Shown in pieces: positions 60,489-64,000 of a stretch of DNA of 64,000 nt (its first letter is position 1; each line of letters begins with the position of its first letter). The position numbers and the translations under genes are program-made. Source of the DNA: Streptomyces roseolilacinus (GTDB lineage Bacteria; Actinomycetota; Actinomycetes; Streptomycetales; Streptomycetaceae); assembly GCF_014649335.1 (NCBI RefSeq), contig NZ_BMSV01000001.1, forward strand, positions 186,001 through 250,000, written 5' to 3'. The notes under the pieces are model-generated. The model searched no databases. It saw only the letters and a program-made list of their open reading frames with translations, and was not told the DNA's origin.

Positions 60489-61963
60489 CGCCCGCTCCTC
60501 CGGGACGGTCCGCGCGCCGGCCCCGAGCCCACCCCGTCACCGGCGGCGCCGGACTCCGGCGGCCCTTCGCGGGCGGGCCCGGGCGCCGGGGGCGCCGCCG
60601 GGGCGGGGGGCGGGAGGGGTTCGTCGGAGGTCACGGCCGTCTGCCAGCCGTGCCGGGCGAGGGCCCGGGTGAGGGCGTCGACCATGGCCGGGTCGAACTG
60701 GGTGCCGGCGCAGCGGGCCAGTTCGGCCAGGGCGGTGGGGACGGGGCGGGCGCGGCTGTAGGAGCGGGTGGAGGTCATCGCGTCGAACGCGTCGGCCACC
60801 GCGACCACCCGCGCCAGCTCCGGGATCTCGGCGCCCTGGAGGCCGTACGGGTAGCCCTTGCCGTCGAGGCGCTCGTGGTGGTGGAGGATCGCGGCGCGCG
60901 CCTCGCCGAGGAAGCCGATGCCGCGCACCATCTCGTGCCCGTACTCCGGGTGCAGCTCGATGATCCGCCGCTCCTCCCGGGTCAGCGGGCCGTCCTTGCG
61001 CAGCACCCGTGTGGGGACGCCGATCTTGCCCACGTCGTGGAGCGTGCCGGCGAAGCGCAGGACCTCCAGCCGGTCCTCGTCCATGCCGAGCTCGCGGCCG
61101 ATCATGACGGAGGCGCGGCCGACGCGTTCGCTGTGCCCGCGCGTGTACGTGTCCTTCAGGTCGACGGCCTGGACGAGGGCCCGGATCGTCGCCTGGTGGG
61201 CGGCGCGCTCGCGGTGGTACTGGGTGTGCGCCCAGCAGGTGACGTACATCGGCAGCAGGGCGAACAGCGCGGCGGGCCAGCCGTACGGGCTGCGCCACAG
61301 CAGGGCCGTCATCAGCCCGACCAGCCCGTGCGCGGCGTGCACGGCGAGGGACCGGCCCAGCAGGCCCCGCCAGGCGTCGCGCGGCGGCACGCGTTCGGCG
61401 GTGGCGAGGATGCCGCCGTCGAGGAGGGTCAGGACCGCGCAGAACACCAGGACGGCCGCGGCCGCGGGGAGCAGCGCGTAGGGCAGGTCGGGGGACGGGC
61501 CGACGGCGGCGGGCCCGCCGAGGAGGGCGGCGGTCCGGGCGGCGGCCCAGACGGCGAGGGCGAGCCGCGCGGCCCGCCAGACGCGCCGGGGGCGGGCGGG
61601 GGGCCGGTCCCCGGTGGGGCCGAGCAGCGCCCCGGGTACGGCGGCGAGGGCGGCGGCGGCGGGTGGCAGCAGGAGCGCGGCGGCGAGGAGGACGGGGAAG
61701 TAGCACCCGGCGGGGACGGGCGGCGCGCCGTCGGCGGCCCGGCCCGGACGGCCGTCGGCGGGCCGGCCGGTGACGCGCCCCGCCGCCCCGGCGGTGAGCC
61801 GGCAGCGGGCCGGGGACTCGCAGAACGCGTAGAGCCCCGCCAGGAGCGCCACGGCGCCCCACGGGGTCGCGGACCCGGCGGCGAGCGCCGGGAGCGTGCA
61901 GGCGGCGGCGCCCAGCACCGCGCAGGCGATGTACGCGTGCGCGGCTCCCGGAATGCCCGCCAC
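60485..61963 (-). CDS. Membrane-bound HD-GYP domain protein
   Basis: 492 residues. Several N-terminal membrane helices (to about 290) and an intact C-terminal HD-GYP domain: HSERVGRASVMIGRELG, LHDVGKIGVPTRVLRKDGPLTREE, HHERLDGKGYPYGL (HHExxDGxGYP) and VVAVADAFDAMTS. Candidate metal-dependent phosphodiesterase for a cyclic dinucleotide or another phosphoester. The Pro-rich 45-residue C-tail is disordered. GTG at 61963 with GGAGGAGTC upstream. Confidence 0.9.
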   Translation of the reverse strand: MAGIPGAAHAYIACAVLGAAACTLPALAAGSATPWGAVALLAGLYAFCESPARCRLTAGAAGRVTGRPADGRPGRAADGAPPVPAGCYFPVLLAAALLLPPAAAALAAVPGALLGPTGDRPPARPRRVWRAARLALAVWAAARTAALLGGPAAVGPSPDLPYALLPAAAAVLVFCAVLTLLDGGILATAERVPPRDAWRGLLGRSLAVHAAHGLVGLMTALLWRSPYGWPAALFALLPMYVTCWAHTQYHRERAAHQATIRALVQAVDLKDTYTRGHSERVGRASVMIGRELGMDEDRLEVLRFAGTLHDVGKIGVPTRVLRKDGPLTREERRIIELHPEYGHEMVRGIGFLGEARAAILHHHERLDGKGYPYGLQGAEIPELARVVAVADAFDAMTSTRSYSRARPVPTALAELARCAGTQFDPAMVDALTRALARHGWQTAVTSDEPLPPPAPAAPPAPGPAREGPPESGAAGDGVGSGPARGPSRRSGR

Positions 61964-62090
61964 GACTCCTCCGTCTTCCGTTCGCCCTCCGTTCGCTCGG
62001 ACCGAGCGACTGGCTGGCAGGCTAACGAGCGGGTGCGCCGGGGGCGGCGGGACGGAACCGATTAGCACCTTCGGGTGAAGCACACGCGGA

Positions 62091-62130
62091 ACGGGGCGCC
62101 GCCGCGGTGTGTCCCGCGGCGGCGCCCCGT
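62091..62130 (-). terminator. rsrA terminator hairpin
   Basis: A 17-bp perfect inverted repeat (62091-62107 with 62114-62130, loop TGTGTC) just beyond the rsrA stop. Confidence 0.85.
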
Positions 62131-62148
62131 CCTTCGGATGCCGTGCCG

Positions 62149-62448
62149 TTACTCCTGGGTGGCGGCGGAGACGTCCTGGTCGGGGACGGTGTCCCCGGAC
62201 CGGATCATCTCGATCCGCCCCATGACCTTCGCGCGCAGGTCGCTCGGTACGTCGTCGTGCCCGCAGCACCGCTTGACGAGCTTCTTCACGGCCTGTTCGA
62301 GCCCGTACTTCTCCAGGCACGGGGAGCACTCCTCGAAGTGCGTCTCGAACTTGGTGCAGTCACTGTCGGGCATCTCGCGGTCGAGGAACTCGTAGAGGTG
62401 GTCCAGGACCTCCGAGCAGTCCGTCTCGTGCGGCTCTCCGCAGCTCAT
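62149..62448 (-). CDS. rsrA: Redox-sensing zinc anti-sigma factor RsrA
   Basis: 99 residues. ZAS-family anti-sigma factor with zinc/redox ligands in [19 protein letters not shown] (HxxxCxxC, about residues 37-44) and Cys11, all that is needed for the thiol switch: disulfide stress oxidises it and releases sigma-R. C-terminal acidic tail. ATG at 62448 overlaps the sigR stop (ATGA). Confidence 0.97.
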   Translation of the reverse strand: MSCGEPHETDCSEVLDHLYEFLDREMPDSDCTKFETHFEECSPCLEKYGLEQAVKKLVKRCCGHDDVPSDLRAKVMGRIEMIRSGDTVPDQDVSAATQE

Positions 62449-63287
62449 GAGCCCGAGCCTTTCCGGTCGTTCGTCGACTCCCCGGCGCCCGCGGGAACCA
62501 GCCCGCGTTCGCGGGCGTAGTCCTCGAGCATGCCGCGCAGCTGGCGGCGCCCACGGTGGAGCCGGGACATCACCGTGCCGATGGGTGTACCCATGATGTC
62601 CGCGATCTCCTTGTAGGCAAAGCCCTCGACATCGGCCAGGTACACGGCGATGCGGAACTCCTCCGGGATCGCCTGGAGGGCGGCCTTCACATCGGAGTCG
62701 GGAAGGTGGTCCAGCGCCTGGGACTCGGCCGAGCGCAGACCGGTCGACATGTGCGACTCGGCGCGGGCGAGCTGCCAGTCCTCGATCTCCTCGGCCGCGC
62801 TGCGCTGGGGCTCGCGCTGCTTCTTGCGGTACGAGTTGATGAAGGTGTTGGTGAGGATGCGGTACAGCCACGCCTTCAGGTTGGTGCCCTCGCGGAACTG
62901 GTGGAACGAGCCGTACGCCTTGGCGAACGTCTCCTGCACCAGGTCCTCGGCGTCCGCCGGGTTCCGCGTCATCCGCAGGGCGGCCGAGTACATCTGGTCG
63001 AGGTAGCCGAGGGCGTCCCGCTCGAAGCGCGCGTTGCGCTCGCCGTCCGTCTCCTCGGGGCCTTCGACGGACCCCCTGTCGGTCCCAGTGACCGGACCCA
63101 CCTCCTCCAGCGCCGCGGCGAGACCGAGTGCGGACCCGCTCGAATCGGAGAATAGTCGACCACCCGCCGACCGTCCTTGTCGATTTCCCTCGCCCGTCAC
63201 CCGCACGGAGCCGGTCCTCGGCCCGGACAGCACCGTCCAGTCCAGCTCAGTGGCGCGCGACCGGTTCGGGCAGATGGTCGAACCCAT
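62445..63287 (-). CDS. sigR: Disulfide-stress sigma factor SigR (long and short forms)
   Basis: ECF-type factor with region 2 ([34 protein letters not shown]) and region 4 ([42 protein letters not shown]). The core protein starts at the GTG at 63101 (218 residues). An in-frame ATG at 63287 would add 62 residues and give the long form, corresponding to the unstable sigma-R-prime of S. coelicolor. The boundaries here give the long form. Transcribed from a sigma-R promoter at 63337-63362. Target genes in relatives include thioredoxin and mycothiol systems. Confidence 0.96.
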   Translation of the reverse strand: MGSTICPNRSRATELDWTVLSGPRTGSVRVTGEGNRQGRSAGGRLFSDSSGSALGLAAALEEVGPVTGTDRGSVEGPEETDGERNARFERDALGYLDQMYSAALRMTRNPADAEDLVQETFAKAYGSFHQFREGTNLKAWLYRILTNTFINSYRKKQREPQRSAAEEIEDWQLARAESHMSTGLRSAESQALDHLPDSDVKAALQAIPEEFRIAVYLADVEGFAYKEIADIMGTPIGTVMSRLHRGRRQLRGMLEDYARERGLVPAGAGESTNDRKGSGS

Positions 63288-63336
63288 GCGACGGACTCCC
63301 TCTCCTGGCCTGATGTCGTTCACCGACGGTCAGGAC

Positions 63337-63362
63337 AACAGCGGGTCCCCATTCCTCATTCC
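63337..63362 (-). promoter_or_regulatory. Sigma-R promoter of sigR
   Basis: On the minus strand: -35 GGAAT (63358-63362), 18-base spacer, -10 GTT (63337-63339). This is an exact match to the sigma-R consensus GGAAT-N18/19-GTT, so sigR is autoregulated. A second GGAAT overlaps inside the spacer, 11 bases from GTT, and is not used. Transcription would start about 63330 and include the long-form start at 63287. Confidence 0.92.
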
Positions 63363-64000
63363 CGGTCGGTCCGAAGGCCCCCGAGCCATGCCGCGACCCC
63401 GTCGGCGACCGTCCTGAGGGCGTCCTCCTGGGTGGTGGCGGCCCGCTTCGGTACGGCGAAGGAGTGGTCGGCCCACGGGACCTCCACGACCCGGTGGCCG
63501 CCGCGGGGGAACTCGGCGGGCTTCCCGAAGGAGTCGTTGCCGCCCTGGACGACGAGCGTGGGCAGGCCGCCGCCCGGCAGCTCGTCGGCGCGGGACTTCT
63601 CGGGCCGGCCCGGCGGGTGCAGCGGGAACGCCAGGGCGAGCACGGCGTGGGCGTCCAGGTCGCGGGCGGTGCGGCAGGCGACGCGGGCCCCGGCGCTGCG
63701 CCCTCCGGCGACGACGGGCAGGCCGGGCGCGCGCAGGGCGGGCCACAGGTCGCGCCAGGCGGCGTCCAGGGTCTTCGGGGCGGGCGCGAGCTTCCTGCCG
63801 GCGACGCGCCAGGGCTGCTCGACGAGGGCGACGGTGGCCGCGGCGGCGCGCGGCAGGTGCGCGGCGAGGGCCTGGAGGTCGCGGGCCTCGATCCCGCCCC
63901 CGGCCCCGTGGCCGAGGGCGACGACGAACCGGGCGCCGGGCCCGGCGGGGTACCAGGTGATCCGGGCGTCGCCGGCGCCCGTGGGGATGGTCTCGGTCTG
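63356..64000 (-). CDS. Alpha/beta hydrolase (partial, start outside window)
   Basis: The 3' 215 codons of a gene cut by the window edge. Visible parts are ITWYPAGPGARFVVALGHGAGGGIEARDL, the nucleophile elbow GGRSAGARVA (about 125 codons into the visible part), LALAFPLHPPGRPEKSRADEL, an acid in VQGGNDSFG and the catalytic His in WADHSF. It belongs to the dienelactone-hydrolase-like group of small alpha/beta hydrolases (KANL3/Tex30-like). Its last codons overlap the sigR promoter -35. Confidence 0.85.
   Translation of the reverse strand, partial: QTETIPTGAGDARITWYPAGPGARFVVALGHGAGGGIEARDLQALAAHLPRAAAATVALVEQPWRVAGRKLAPAPKTLDAAWRDLWPALRAPGLPVVAGGRSAGARVACRTARDLDAHAVLALAFPLHPPGRPEKSRADELPGGGLPTLVVQGGNDSFGKPAEFPRGGHRVVEVPWADHSFAVPKRAATTQEDALRTVADGVAAWLGGLRTDRE

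Noticed and set aside
62969..63417. Short frames around the sigR leader as possible separate small genes
   Set aside because: They are explained by the N-terminal extension of the long SigR form, its promoter and the end of the hydrolase gene.

Overview
This window is high-GC actinobacterial chromosome, almost certainly Streptomyces. The evidence is the very GC-rich third codon positions, GTG/TTG starts, leaderless-looking genes, and a gene set and order that matches the S. coelicolor core segment running, as I recall it, from lon (SCO5285) down to sigR (SCO5216). It is ordinary core chromosome: I see no insertion sequence, prophage, CRISPR array, rRNA or tRNA.

Left part (1-17.1 kb): lon protease (-) with two recognisable stress operators, a DUF1877 protein, a small secreted protein, a GNAT protein, a spermidine-synthase-like protein, an OmpR/HAMP-kinase two-component pair, the large kgd (2-oxoglutarate dehydrogenase/decarboxylase) gene, a 59-aa TTG-started conserved protein, a membrane-anchored hypothetical, a PadR regulator preceded by an apparent DUF4097 remnant, a secreted GH5 enzyme and a zinc-type/quinone oxidoreductase.

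Middle (17.1-35.8 kb): NAD-type malic enzyme, a polar amino-acid ABC importer operon, a CGNR zinc-finger protein, the nickel superoxide dismutase pair sodX/sodN, a PAP2 phosphatase running antisense into a NarL-type two-component system, two LysR regulators (one divergent from the small neutral protease snpA), an FrsA-like hydrolase, two small conserved proteins, and a polyprenyl synthetase next to a family 2B encapsulin (EshA-like, with a cyclic-nucleotide-binding domain).

Right part (35.8-64 kb): stress sigma factor operon prsH-sigH, a lipid kinase, the WhiB-like gene wblE next to the PdtaS-type kinase (same neighbours as mycobacterial whiB1-pdtaS), the aminosugar cluster (SIS-domain protein, nagB, dasABC-dasD, dasR) with several DasR-type operators, an mctP monocarboxylate permease with its DUF3311 partner, the cobalamin-riboswitch-controlled nrdAB operon, a secreted M15 peptidase, peptide deformylase, a TPR protein, two tandem membrane HD-domain proteins, and the thiol-stress pair sigR-rsrA with its own sigma-R promoter. 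The last gene, an alpha/beta hydrolase, is cut by the window edge.

The common theme is stress sensing and carbon/nitrogen signalling: HspR/ClgR on lon, sigma-R/RsrA, sigma-H/PrsH, SodN/SodX, WblE/PdtaS, and DasR-controlled N-acetylglucosamine uptake. The most interesting points are the encapsulin/prenyl-synthase pair, a DasR-like site in front of the PdtaS-type kinase, a Crp-like site in front of wblE, a histidine kinase carrying a C-terminal membrane-anchored extra domain, and several gene-remnant or overlap oddities.
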